Origin: Flagellimonas hymeniacidonis
GTDB taxonomy: Bacteria > Bacteroidota > Bacteroidia > Flavobacteriales > Flavobacteriaceae
DNA length: 64,000 bases
NCBI RefSeq assembly: GCF_008040165.1
Contig: NZ_VRUR01000002.1
Coordinates: 1,054,001 to 1,118,000, forward strand
Direction of reading: 5' to 3'
Below the pieces are notes generated by a model that worked only from the letters and a program-made list of their open reading frames with translations, had not been told where the DNA came from and did not search any database. This document shows positions 28,471 to 36,873 of this stretch, piece by piece. The translations under genes were made by a program, and so were the position numbers. How positions within the stretch are numbered: the first letter of the stretch is position 1; every line of letters begins with the position of its first letter.

Positions 28471-29502
28471 ATGAACATCTGTTTTTTAATGTACCCTTGG
28501 GAGGAAATTGATTCAGAAAATGACACAAGTTTAGCATTGATTCATGAATGTGTAAAACGGAAACATGGAGTGGCGCTCTGCACTCCCGCTAATTTGACCA
28601 TTAGAAATAGTGTTACAAGTGCTTTTTGTACCGTGGTTAATAAAATGGATAAGGTTTCCAGTAATCTAAAGACCTTTTACAAACAAGCATCCCTTCGTGA
28701 AGAAATGCTTCCGTTGGCAGGGTTTGATGTTATTTTTATGCGCGCGAACCCGCCTTTGGATCCCTTAATGCTCAATTTTCTTGATTCAGTTAAGGACGAT
28801 GTGTTTATTGTCAATTCACTTCAAGGCCTTCGAGAAGCTAACAACAAATTATATACCGCTGCATTTGGCGATAGCCATAGCAACATTATTCCTGCTACCC
28901 ATGTATCCAAAAATAAAAATTATCTGGTCAGGCAAATCAACGAATCCGAAGCAGATAAAATGATTTTAAAACCACTAAATGGTTTTGGTGGTTCAGGGGT
29001 AATCCTAATTGAAAAAGCAGCGATGTCTAACATAAAGTCATTACTGGATTTTTATGTAACCAACTCAGATGGAACATCTAACTATGTAATACTTCAAGAA
29101 TACATTGAAGGTGCTGACCAGGGAGATGTAAGAATTTTGATATTAAATGGAGAACCAATTGGGGCCATGAGGCGTATACCAGGTTCGGACGATCATCGCT
29201 CCAATGTTTCTGCTGGCGGTTCTGTGGCTAAACACACTTTAACAAAGGAAGAAAAAGCACTTTGCAAACAGATTGGACCTAAACTGGTCAATGATGGACT
29301 TTTCTTTGTTGGTATTGATGTGATAGGCGGAAAGTTGGTGGAAGTCAATGTGATGTCACCAGGTGGAATCACCTACATGAATAAAGTCTACAAAACAAAA
29401 ATACAATGTAAGGTCATTGATTTTGTTGAAAGCAAAGTTATTGATAAACTGCAGGCCTTTGATAGAAGGTCAAGATTACGTAATGAAGTAGAGAATGCAT
29501 AG
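28471..29502 (+). CDS. glutathione synthetase-like ATP-grasp ligase
   Basis: A 343-residue protein with the GshB-type ATP-grasp fold: N-terminal MNICFLMYPWEEI, the nucleotide loop NGFGGSGVILI, GDVRILILNGEPIGAMRR, then the Mg-binding VEVNVMSPGGITYMN. True GshB joins gamma-glutamylcysteine and glycine. Here the 3' partners are an N-formylglutamate amidohydrolase-like and a QEGLA metallopeptidase gene, and no gshA is near, so a related peptide ligation is more likely than glutathione itself. It overlaps the next gene by 8 bp. Confidence 0.82.
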   Translation: MNICFLMYPWEEIDSENDTSLALIHECVKRKHGVALCTPANLTIRNSVTSAFCTVVNKMDKVSSNLKTFYKQASLREEMLPLAGFDVIFMRANPPLDPLMLNFLDSVKDDVFIVNSLQGLREANNKLYTAAFGDSHSNIIPATHVSKNKNYLVRQINESEADKMILKPLNGFGGSGVILIEKAAMSNIKSLLDFYVTNSDGTSNYVILQEYIEGADQGDVRILILNGEPIGAMRRIPGSDDHRSNVSAGGSVAKHTLTKEEKALCKQIGPKLVNDGLFFVGIDVIGGKLVEVNVMSPGGITYMNKVYKTKIQCKVIDFVESKVIDKLQAFDRRSRLRNEVENA

Positions 29503-30319
29503 GTTATCAATTTCTGATATTATCTCTAATATTAAATCAGGAAAAAAATTTGAAGCAGTTTCTGATGACTATTCCTTTACCATAAAAATTGAAACATACG
29601 TTCCCTTTGTTTGTGGAGCCGTGCATGATGGGCACCAGTTTCGTCAATCCTTATGGGATAATTGCTTGCACACCGAGTATGAACGCTGGTATGAGGAAGA
29701 CCCATGTACCAAACAAATGGTAAATGGATTCCCAATAGTAATTGCAGGCTGTGACAGTCGATTTGAATATGATTTGAATCGCCCTCCCGAAACAGCAATT
29801 TTTGATACTGCATGGGGTAAGCAGCTATGGAAAAACGCTTTACCGAATAGCGAAACACAACATAGCCTTGCTAAACATGCAAATTTTTATAAAGTAGTGA
29901 ACGCTTTAATAACAAAATTAGAATCCAATTTTCGAAATGTGATTGTTTTTGATATGCACAGTTACAATTGGAAGCGATGGGATAGGGAGGTCCCTGTTTG
30001 GAATTTGGGAACAACGAATGTGGATAATAATAGGTACGGGACTATAATAGAAAGCTGGAGAGCCAAATTAGGCGCAATGCAATTGCCGAATGGTATACAA
30101 TCAACCTCAAAAATCAACGATACCTTCCAAGGAAATGGCTATTTTTTAAAATACATCACACAAAACTTCAAAAACACTTTGGTGTTAGCCACAGAAATTT
30201 CAAAAGTATACTGCGATGAACTTTCTGGCGTTATTTATCCCGAAGTAGTGAAATCCGTTGAGAATCAACTTAAAGATTTGATACCTTTGCAAGTTGAAGA
30301 ATTCCAAAAGCACGTATGA
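29495..30319 (+). CDS. N-formylglutamate amidohydrolase-like protein
   Basis: A 274-residue zinc-dependent amidohydrolase of the N-formylglutamate deformylase family. Visible elements are GAVHDGHQFR in place of the usual PHSG strand, CDSRFEYDLNRPPE, and the metal-region IVFDMHSYN. It starts at ATG 29495, 8 bp inside the ATP-grasp gene, and its stop overlaps the next gene's ATG (ATGA at 30316-30319). It is not next to histidine-degradation genes, so a hut role is unlikely. It probably trims a glutamyl or formyl group in a linked pathway. Confidence 0.8.
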   Translation: MHRLSISDIISNIKSGKKFEAVSDDYSFTIKIETYVPFVCGAVHDGHQFRQSLWDNCLHTEYERWYEEDPCTKQMVNGFPIVIAGCDSRFEYDLNRPPETAIFDTAWGKQLWKNALPNSETQHSLAKHANFYKVVNALITKLESNFRNVIVFDMHSYNWKRWDREVPVWNLGTTNVDNNRYGTIIESWRAKLGAMQLPNGIQSTSKINDTFQGNGYFLKYITQNFKNTLVLATEISKVYCDELSGVIYPEVVKSVENQLKDLIPLQVEEFQKHV

Positions 30320-31488
30320 TTGAAGTAAAACGGCAACTAGAGTTACAAAAGGAATACCCTGCGCTGTTTGATATTGATTCAAACTTGAACCGTTTGGTGA
30401 AACGAATTGAGTTGCTCAATTATGTGAACCCTTTGAATATAGAAAAGGAGAAACATCGTTTTTTTGCTTCAAAATATACCCTAGAACCAGAATTTAAGTA
30501 TCCCAAATTAAAGTTTGACTCATACAAACTTCAGCGTCTTTTCTTCTCACAAAGATTAGAACGTATTGAAGATGAATCTATCCGTAAGTTATATCAAGAT
30601 GTGATATACTATTATGCCAATATGATTCAATGCATTGAAACGATTGGACAAGGTAAAAAGTTTTATTACAATTCCCTTCGCGCATTTGGAACCCCAACGG
30701 AGAAGGATGTGCAGAATGCTAGATTTATACTTCATTTTAAGGATGAACCTAGTTCAGTAGATATGGATAAGGTATTTTCTCCAGATGAAGCCAAGGCCTA
30801 TTTTGAAGACTATATAACCAGGTATACTTTTCCACTTAAAATTCGGTTTTCAACAAATATTGCCGCTGAGGCCATGGTGAGTAATAGCTCGCAGACTTTG
30901 TTGATCAAGAAAAATGTCAAATTCAGTAAAAATCAATTATTGACCTTGGCCAACCATGAAATAGGGGTGCATTTGGTCACCACATTCAACGGTCTAGATC
31001 AACCGTTAAAAATATTTTCAAACGGATTGCCTAAAAATGTGGAAACCCAGGAAGGATTGTCTGTTTTTAGCGAATACATGGGCGGAGCACTAACGCTTAG
31101 GCGATTAAAAGAACTTGCATACAGGGTTATGGCAGCAGATGGTCTAATAAAAGGCTATAGTTTTGCTGATACTTTTGATTTAATCCACGGGCAGTATAAG
31201 TTAAATAGGGAAGAGGCATTTGGGATTACGCTACGAGCACATCGTGGAGGTGGTTTTACCAAAGATCGTTTGTATTTAAGCGGATTGCGAAAAATATACA
31301 AGCGGTATCAAAATGAAGAGCCGTTAGATATTTTGTTCACCGGAAAGGTTTCACTGGATTACGAAGAGCAGATGAATCACCTTAGACAATTGGGCTTGGT
31401 GCAACCCATTACTCATAAAAGTCTGTCATTTGAGCAGAAGCTGAATACGAACAATACGTTGGATTTTATACTGAACAATCTTAAATAG
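30316..31488 (+). CDS. QEGLA-motif (DUF1704) metallopeptidase-like protein
   Basis: A 390-residue protein of the family named flavohemoglobin expression-modulating QEGLA motif protein. It has HEIGVH (His214, Glu215, His219), a zinc-binding HExxxH, and TQEGLSVFSEYMGG (Glu246) as the third ligand region. Eukaryotic relatives with this fold are tyrosine carboxypeptidases (MATCAP), so peptidase activity is likely. It is the last of three translationally coupled genes and is followed directly by a hairpin. Substrate unknown. Confidence 0.82.
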   Translation: MIEVKRQLELQKEYPALFDIDSNLNRLVKRIELLNYVNPLNIEKEKHRFFASKYTLEPEFKYPKLKFDSYKLQRLFFSQRLERIEDESIRKLYQDVIYYYANMIQCIETIGQGKKFYYNSLRAFGTPTEKDVQNARFILHFKDEPSSVDMDKVFSPDEAKAYFEDYITRYTFPLKIRFSTNIAAEAMVSNSSQTLLIKKNVKFSKNQLLTLANHEIGVHLVTTFNGLDQPLKIFSNGLPKNVETQEGLSVFSEYMGGALTLRRLKELAYRVMAADGLIKGYSFADTFDLIHGQYKLNREEAFGITLRAHRGGGFTKDRLYLSGLRKIYKRYQNEEPLDILFTGKVSLDYEEQMNHLRQLGLVQPITHKSLSFEQKLNTNNTLDFILNNLK

Positions 31489-31515
31489 CATGCCATTTCA
31501 AAAGAAATGGCATGC
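31488..31515. terminator. perfect hairpin after the QEGLA gene
   Basis: GCATGCCATTTC and GAAATGGCATGC form a 12-bp perfect stem with an AAAA loop. It begins at the last base of the QEGLA stop codon. The T run after it is poor (TTATCTAT), so termination efficiency is uncertain; it could also protect the 3' end of the messenger. Confidence 0.65.
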
Positions 31516-31526
31516 TTATCTATATG

Positions 31527-31655
31527 TTAAAGTGAAATATACCTTCCTCTAGGGTATTTTACCTGAAAAGAGAAACTTTCCTTTTTACTTTCTTGACTGT
31601 CCAATTTCATATTCCAGGTTGGTAAACCTGTTTTCATCCAAAAACAAGTAGGCAT
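31527..31655 (-). pseudogene. C-terminal remnant of a DUF4139-type protein
   Basis: A short minus-strand frame of 42 codons reads KTGLPTWNMKLDSQ and then KESFSFQVKYPRGRYISL before its stop. This is the typical last strand pair of DUF4139 proteins, whose ends run TG-LTW-x-L-x5-KK-x-SF-x-VKYP. Nothing upstream in this frame continues the domain; an adjacent frame gives LFLDE at the matching place, as if the gene decayed by indels. The call rests on recognition of the motif alone. Confidence 0.45.
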
Positions 31656-31801
31656 TCATGAACAAAACAATATCCAATATCTGTTTATGGGGTTTCTTGA
31701 GTAATACCCTCAATATCCGAATGGTTATGAAGATGCATACAGAATTCTAGCCCAACCGTCAATCACTTTAGGAGTTACGTAAAACAGGAATCTTAAATGG
31801 A
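31656..31801. other. intergenic sequence with decayed coding traces
   Basis: No intact gene is visible. At 31705-31782 the plus strand reads YPQYPNGYEDAYRILA then QPSITLGVT and a stop, which resembles the tail of a TonB-dependent receptor but lacks the final aromatic. Together with the DUF4139 tail it suggests an old gene graveyard. Confidence 0.3.
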
Positions 31802-32230
31802 CTATAAATCCCTTTCTGAATTGAACAACAGAACAAACCCATCCGCACCTGTGCCTGTAGACATTTTGTTTTGATCTAATAGAAGTTGGCTGTTTACAAA
31901 TGAAATACCGGCAAACTCTTGACCGTTTATTTCCAAAAAGTTCTCATCATCTACCTCAATAATGGAGTAGGGGTATGAGCCTGAATCCAACCCATCATAA
32001 ATTACATCAACCAGAACATTGTTGTTGACCACGGTAAGTTTGGAATCAGAAGCATTAAAGGTCCAGGTGATGGTTTCCTCTTCAAAATCTTGATTCATGC
32101 CCACAAAACCACCGCTAATGTTTTGCACATTCCAAACCCCACTCAGTATATCGTCCTTTGGCTCATTATCTGAATTGGAACAGGCGGTAAGGGTTATAAA
32201 GCAGAGTATGGTAATGATGAACTTTTCCAC
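31802..32230 (-). CDS. small lipoprotein, lipocalin-like
   Basis: A roughly 142-residue lipoprotein. I place the start at GTG 32230, which gives a compact signal (EKFIITILCFITLTAC) followed by SNSDNEPKDD; the frame is also open upstream to an ATG at 32338, but that extension would precede the signal and run into the mscS gene. After the anchor the sequence has SGVWNVQNISGG and short strands such as TITWTFNASDSKLTVV, as in lipocalin-like domains of Bacteroidota. Function unknown. Confidence 0.65.
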   Translation of the reverse strand: MEKFIITILCFITLTACSNSDNEPKDDILSGVWNVQNISGGFVGMNQDFEEETITWTFNASDSKLTVVNNNVLVDVIYDGLDSGSYPYSIIEVDDENFLEINGQEFAGISFVNSQLLLDQNKMSTGTGADGFVLLFNSERDL

Positions 32231-32300
32231 AGTTAGGTTTTGTATTAGGTAATAAATAGAGGCAAACGTTGCTTTTACATCTTTTAAAATATCTACCTCA

Positions 32301-33548
32301 TCACTTCGATGTAAAATTACTGCTGCTTGGCAATTCAAAACCTTCTAGGTCAAAGTAAGAAATGGCGGCTAATAGATGATCAAAAATATCTGCCATGATA
32401 TACTCATAATTTTCCCACCGTTTATCAATGCTAAAGGCATACACCTCCATAGGAATCCCTTGTGAGGTAGGGTCTAGTTGCCTCACCATAATGGTCATTT
32501 CCTTATTCACGGCAGAATGATTGTTAAGATATGCATCAATGTACTTTCTAAAAATGCCAATATTGGTCAAATTCCTACCATTGAGGAGCATTGATTTGTC
32601 CACATTATGCTCGGTATTGTACTTTTCAATATCAGCACTTCGGTTTTTTAAGTATTCTGATATCAATTCGATTTTTTGAAGGGACTCCACATCACTTTTC
32701 TCTAGAAAACGGATACTTTCTTGTTTAATTAGTAAAGCTCTTTTAATTCGCCTGCCACCAGAATTGGTCATTCCACGCCAGTTTTTGAACGAATCTGAAA
32801 TAAGCGCATAGGTTGGAATTGTAGTAATGGTCTTATCAAAATTCTGGACTTTTACCGTAGCGAGATTTATTTCTATGACGTCACCATCTGCTCCGTATTT
32901 ATCAAAAGTGATCCAGTCACCAATACGTACCATGTCATTGATAGATACTTGAATACTGGCAACAAACCCCATAATAGTATCCCTGAACACAAGGATGATA
33001 ACTGCGGATGCAGTTCCTAAAGCGGTAAAGAACTTCCATAATTCAATTCCAGTGATAATAGAAAAGGCAAAGAACAATCCAAAAGCCCATGCAAAAATCA
33101 TGAATACCTGAATATAGCTGTCTATTGGTTTATCCTTTAAGCTCGGTAGGGTTTTAAGGAAATCTTTAATGGTGTGTAGAAGGCTGCGAACAATCCATAG
33201 AAAAAGAAAAATACCTATGACCTCTATGATTTGTAATAGGAATGGTTCTGCTGCTGGAAAATCCCGAAAAACAAATGGAATTGCTTTGAAGAGTATCACC
33301 AAAGGAATAATGTGTGCAATATTGCGTGGAGCACGGTTCTTGACCAAAAAATCATCAAAATGTGTTTTGGATTTTATGGATAATCGTGTAAACAGTCCAA
33401 CCAATATTTTTCTTAGGATAAAATCAAGCAAGAACAGTATAGCGAGAAGGCCGACAAGTAGAATAGCAAGATTGATATATGAAGCCCATTCGGGTGCCAG
33501 TCCAGAACCAATTAAATAATCATAAATCTTATGCGATAGCTTTTCCAT
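32301..33548 (-). CDS. mechanosensitive ion channel, MscS family
   Basis: A 415-residue inner-membrane protein. Several N-terminal hydrophobic helices are followed by the pore helix region (ALGTASAVIILVFRDTIMGFVASIQV) and the MscS beta domain (RIGDWITFDKYGADGDVIEINLATVKV, TTIPTYALISDSFKNWRGM). It would open under membrane tension to release solutes. It is longer than E. coli MscS and closer in layout to YbdG. The DCC-family gene lies 6 bp upstream, so the two may form an operon. Confidence 0.92.
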   Translation of the reverse strand: MEKLSHKIYDYLIGSGLAPEWASYINLAILLVGLLAILFLLDFILRKILVGLFTRLSIKSKTHFDDFLVKNRAPRNIAHIIPLVILFKAIPFVFRDFPAAEPFLLQIIEVIGIFLFLWIVRSLLHTIKDFLKTLPSLKDKPIDSYIQVFMIFAWAFGLFFAFSIITGIELWKFFTALGTASAVIILVFRDTIMGFVASIQVSINDMVRIGDWITFDKYGADGDVIEINLATVKVQNFDKTITTIPTYALISDSFKNWRGMTNSGGRRIKRALLIKQESIRFLEKSDVESLQKIELISEYLKNRSADIEKYNTEHNVDKSMLLNGRNLTNIGIFRKYIDAYLNNHSAVNKEMTIMVRQLDPTSQGIPMEVYAFSIDKRWENYEYIMADIFDHLLAAISYFDLEGFELPSSSNFTSK

Positions 33549-33554
33549 ACCTAT

Positions 33555-33965
33555 TTATGAATCTAAAAACTTGGCCTGAAGTTCAGGTGTGGGAATCATA
33601 CAAGCATCCTTTCTACCGAACAATTTATATCTATTGCGTGCTATTAGGTCATATACAACATCTCTAAAAGATTTGGGTATCCAAGTGAAAATGCTCAATA
33701 ATTTCCAACCTCCCCCAAAGCTTTTACTTATTTCTAAGGCAGCATCAGATTTGGTAAAATAGGCGACCCCCGGTTCAATCAAAATAATGGAATCCACTTT
33801 TGTGGTATCAATGGCCCGTTCTGCAATCAATTGGGCACCGATTTCGCTTTGCAGCGCAGCATACCGAAACGTATCCTTTTTATCTCGTTTGATCACAAAC
33901 TGGATTACTCCATTACAGAGGTTGCAAACACCATCAAACAGAATGATTTTTTTATTCTCTTTCAC
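33555..33965 (-). CDS. DCC-family thiol-disulfide oxidoreductase-like protein
   Basis: A 136-residue protein of the DCC (DUF393) family, named after its N-terminal DxxCxxC. The motif is seen in LFDGVCNLCNGVIQFVI, and FRYAALQSEIG follows, as in other members. The family is thought to be redox-active with a thioredoxin-like fold, but physiological partners are not known. It lies 6 bp upstream of the MscS-like gene. Confidence 0.88.
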   Translation of the reverse strand: MKENKKIILFDGVCNLCNGVIQFVIKRDKKDTFRYAALQSEIGAQLIAERAIDTTKVDSIILIEPGVAYFTKSDAALEISKSFGGGWKLLSIFTWIPKSFRDVVYDLIARNRYKLFGRKDACMIPTPELQAKFLDS

Positions 33966-34092
33966 AGTACAAAGATACGGAGCCTAGGATTGAAAGCCTA
34001 CTTCTTATAAAGGGAGCTTTTAGATGAGGCGCATTAAAATTCTAAAAAAGGGATGACAATTCATCGTTCACAATTCCTAACAATTCTATCGG

Positions 34093-35343
34093 TCAATTTA
34101 GAATAGTACCCTGCTTCACTCTTAAACCAATCGACTTGTTTATGTTATCCATATGTTCCAAAGGGTTCACATTCAATACCAAAAAGCTAGCTTCATACCC
34201 TTCCTTTAAATGGGCAATCTTTCTATGGGGGAAGGTGGTGGTTGCCGAGTTTTCACACCACATTTTAAGTAGCTCCAAGTTGCTGAACTGGTCTAGGGAA
34301 TGTAGCAATTGGAATTCTCCCACGGAATTATCGTTGTACATGTCGGAACCAATGGCGATGGTAGCGCCAGCTTCCTTTAGGGTTTTTAAATTGGATCGCA
34401 CATTGCCCAGTAATTGTTCGTAATTGGTTTTTTTCCTGTTTTTAGTGACCAAGGAAGCTGTGGTTGTCACCACTACACCCTTTTGCGCAGCCAATTGAGC
34501 ATCTTCCAGCGCAATGGGCTTGCCGTTATGAATCTCTGGAAGGTGGGCAATTTCATCCACACCAGCGTTAATTGCAACATGAAAATCATGAGCAGTGGCC
34601 ACATGTGCGCTTACCCGCAACTTACTCTGGTGCGCTTTGGCCAAGATAGGGGGCACCAAGTCAGGATCAAGACCTTTTTTGCCAAAATAGGCCGTATCGT
34701 TTTTCCGTTTCTGGTATTCTTCGGAATAGAGCAAGTTGATTTTTATAAAATCGGGTTTAAAAGATAACACTTGCTCCCATTTATGATTTAGGTCATCGGT
34801 ATTGTCTATAATAAAATAACCGTGCGACTCAAGCTCTTCTATAGTATTGAAAAGCCCCTCGAAATGGCCATACCCAAGAAATCTCTTTCTTAGTGCAACA
34901 GGATGTCCACCAGTTCCCGTTAAGGGGGCATGAGCCAAGCTTACGTCTATGCCGTTTGGTTTATTGTAGTGGTGCATTAAGGGATCTATCCGTTTTTTTA
35001 TAGAGGAAAGGTGCTTTACATAAAAAACGCCATTATCTAGGTATGCACTAATGCGTTTTTCCAGTTCATAATCGCTTTCCAAGTTGTGGTTATGGGCCTC
35101 GGCAAAAGGGGGTATCACATATTTGCCAGTGAGGTCAATAACAGTGTCATTTTGCGTGTTTTTCTTAGAAAAACTTAAGATGCCGTCTTTTACCCAAACG
35201 GTTTTTTCTTCAAAAGTGTTTCCATTAAACCAATGGCCGTTGTTGAGTTCTATACGAAGGCTCTCTGGGTTTTTGATTGCCGTTTTTTGGGCGTAGGAAC
35301 AAAATAGGGAGGTTAGGAAAAGCCCTAAGATTAGATTTTTCAT
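34093..35343 (-). CDS. exported amidohydrolase-family protein
   Basis: A 416-residue protein with a signal peptide (LFLTSLFCSYAQ). It has the metal-binding HxH of the amidohydrolase superfamily (PPFAEAHNHNLES), RVSAHVATAHDFHVAINAGVDEIAH with further ligands, and the Asp ligand in TIAIGSDMYND. A periplasmic hydrolase of imidazolone-, dipeptide- or hydantoin-like compounds is possible; the sequence does not tell which. It stands alone. Confidence 0.8.
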   Translation of the reverse strand: MKNLILGLFLTSLFCSYAQKTAIKNPESLRIELNNGHWFNGNTFEEKTVWVKDGILSFSKKNTQNDTVIDLTGKYVIPPFAEAHNHNLESDYELEKRISAYLDNGVFYVKHLSSIKKRIDPLMHHYNKPNGIDVSLAHAPLTGTGGHPVALRKRFLGYGHFEGLFNTIEELESHGYFIIDNTDDLNHKWEQVLSFKPDFIKINLLYSEEYQKRKNDTAYFGKKGLDPDLVPPILAKAHQSKLRVSAHVATAHDFHVAINAGVDEIAHLPEIHNGKPIALEDAQLAAQKGVVVTTTASLVTKNRKKTNYEQLLGNVRSNLKTLKEAGATIAIGSDMYNDNSVGEFQLLHSLDQFSNLELLKMWCENSATTTFPHRKIAHLKEGYEASFLVLNVNPLEHMDNINKSIGLRVKQGTILN

Positions 35344-35486
35344 GGTTATGTTGTTTATATAAAGACGAAGACTTTATAGTAATGTGACATGTTGTATATC
35401 AGTCTCAGCTATTGTTCTTAATAAAGGCATTTGTATTCCAAATGTATTACAAGATATAATCTTGAGGCAGAGAAGGGCACTTTATC

Positions 35487-35783
35487 TTAGCTTGTAAAAT
35501 CATCTATTTCCTTAAAAACTTCTACGGAGACACGTTCTCCCAAATCATGCATGGATACCATTTGGCTATGGTTGCCCTCATTCCAAAATTTCTTCCAGTC
35601 ATCAAGAGCATCCCATCTTGCTATTGTTTTAATTGCTGTAGGGTCGCTATCGCTCTGTACCATAAAACTACCTCTTGCTCCCTTAACCTCTTTATGGATT
35701 TTGTTGGTTGTTCTTTTCCACGTCTCAATAAAAAGCTCCAATTTTTCTGGTGCTACGTCCCAGTGGTATAGTATTCGTATCAT
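35487..35783 (-). CDS. small antibiotic-biosynthesis-monooxygenase-like protein
   Basis: A 98-residue cytosolic protein with the dimeric alpha+beta barrel pattern: RILYHWDVAPEKLELFIETW, GSFMVQSDSDP, ARWDALDDWKKFWNEG. Members of the ABM fold are often small oxygenases or quinone-related proteins, many without known function. It has no neighbours within 140 bp on either side that point to a pathway. Confidence 0.6.
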   Translation of the reverse strand: MIRILYHWDVAPEKLELFIETWKRTTNKIHKEVKGARGSFMVQSDSDPTAIKTIARWDALDDWKKFWNEGNHSQMVSMHDLGERVSVEVFKEIDDFTS

Positions 35784-35932
35784 TTACTGTTATTTAGACT
35801 CTATAAAATACAATCTTGCAGCAATGAGAATTTCTCTTTTCTTCAAATGTGAATACGTTTTGGAGTTTTAACTGCTTAATAGTTTCTAGGTTTGAAGTTA
35901 CTTAAAAACGTTGATTTATTTTGGAATCTATA

Positions 35933-35960
35933 CCCGCAAGATGCCATCTTGTGATAGCGG
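35933..35960 (+). repeat. copy A of a 28-nt dispersed repeat
   Basis: This 28-nt stretch shares 22 positions with a second copy at 36723-36750, including GCCATCTTG and TAGCGG. It holds the inverted pair CAAGATG/CATCTTG and lies just downstream of the beta-barrel gene, while copy B lies upstream of it. Confidence 0.5.
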
Positions 35961-35974
35961 GGTTAATTCAATAA

Positions 35975-36577
35975 CTAAATTCCGTTGCTCCCGCCTCCTA
36001 TGGTAAATCCAATGGATATTCCTAAGTAACTGTTATCAACGGTTCCTACGGTTTGGCCATTTGGTATTGTAACATCGGCTTTTGACACAAAATTGTATTC
36101 CAATCCGAGTTTGGTTTTTCGCCATTCAATCCCTCCTCTTATAAGAAACCCTGCCTGGTTATTGACACTTCCTTCTGGTACATTTTCGGAAGGATTGACC
36201 AGATCGATTGAAGAAAATACATAGTATCCCAGACCCATCCCTACGTAAGGACGGGTATACTTTTCGTTTAGGTAATACGTATATGTTGGTACAAACGAAA
36301 GGATACCATTATCTTTTTCCGTATCGAAACGGAATTGGGAATTCCCATTATTTTCAAACTTTTGTGGATTCACGGCCAGACCAAATCTGAGTCCGATTAC
36401 GCTCCGTGTTGAAATTTCAATACTGGGCTCAACGTTAAGCAGTAATCCTAAATTTTCAGAATTGGTCTTTAAGAGCAGCCCTGGGGCTATGTTTAATTTT
36501 ACATTGTTCTTTTCTTGGGCATTTGAGAGGAAGAAACACGATAATACCAGTAGCAATGCCAAATTTTTCTTTGGCAT
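35975..36577 (-). CDS. outer-membrane beta-barrel protein
   Basis: A 200-residue protein. The ATG at 36577 gives a clean signal peptide (MPKKNLALLLVLSCFFLSNAQ); the frame extends 60 codons further up, but that part has no signal and covers a repeat element. The mature chain has amphipathic strands (SRSVIGLRFGLAVNP, YTRPYVGMGLGYYVF, WRKTKLGLEYNFVSK, SYLGISIGFTIGG). This fits a small outer-membrane barrel of the OmpW/porin-like type in Bacteroidota. Function unknown. Confidence 0.72.
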   Translation of the reverse strand: MPKKNLALLLVLSCFFLSNAQEKNNVKLNIAPGLLLKTNSENLGLLLNVEPSIEISTRSVIGLRFGLAVNPQKFENNGNSQFRFDTEKDNGILSFVPTYTYYLNEKYTRPYVGMGLGYYVFSSIDLVNPSENVPEGSVNNQAGFLIRGGIEWRKTKLGLEYNFVSKADVTIPNGQTVGTVDNSYLGISIGFTIGGGSNGI

Positions 36578-36722
36578 AGTATTTTTAACATTAAAAAATT
36601 GAAGTGGAAAAATGGCACTAAACATAAGCGTTCTATTCTCCAATGTAGAACGCCAATTTTTTTTAATTGTTGCTAAGGGACTTGGCGCTATCATTTTGCT
36701 GTAAAATCTGCAAAGCAGTTGG

Positions 36723-36750
36723 CCCACAAGGAGCCATCTTGCAGTAGCGG
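36723..36750 (+). repeat. copy B of a 28-nt dispersed repeat
   Basis: Second copy, in the same orientation as the one at 35933-35960, with 22 of 28 matching positions. It lies about 145 bp upstream of the barrel gene start. The element is probably repeated elsewhere in the genome. Confidence 0.5.
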
Positions 36751-36873
36751 TTAGCATCGTGGTCTACTTTTGATTTGCCCAAAATTCTATTTGTACTTTG
36801 TTTCCCAAATGAAGTACTCCATATCCTTTGCATATGGGCAGGTAATTCTAACTAAGTGGAAATCACAATTCTC

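Noticed and set aside
36578..36757. 60-codon N-terminal extension of the beta-barrel gene
   Set aside because: It has no signal peptide at its start and covers the dispersed repeat; the ATG at 36577 gives a clean signal peptide.
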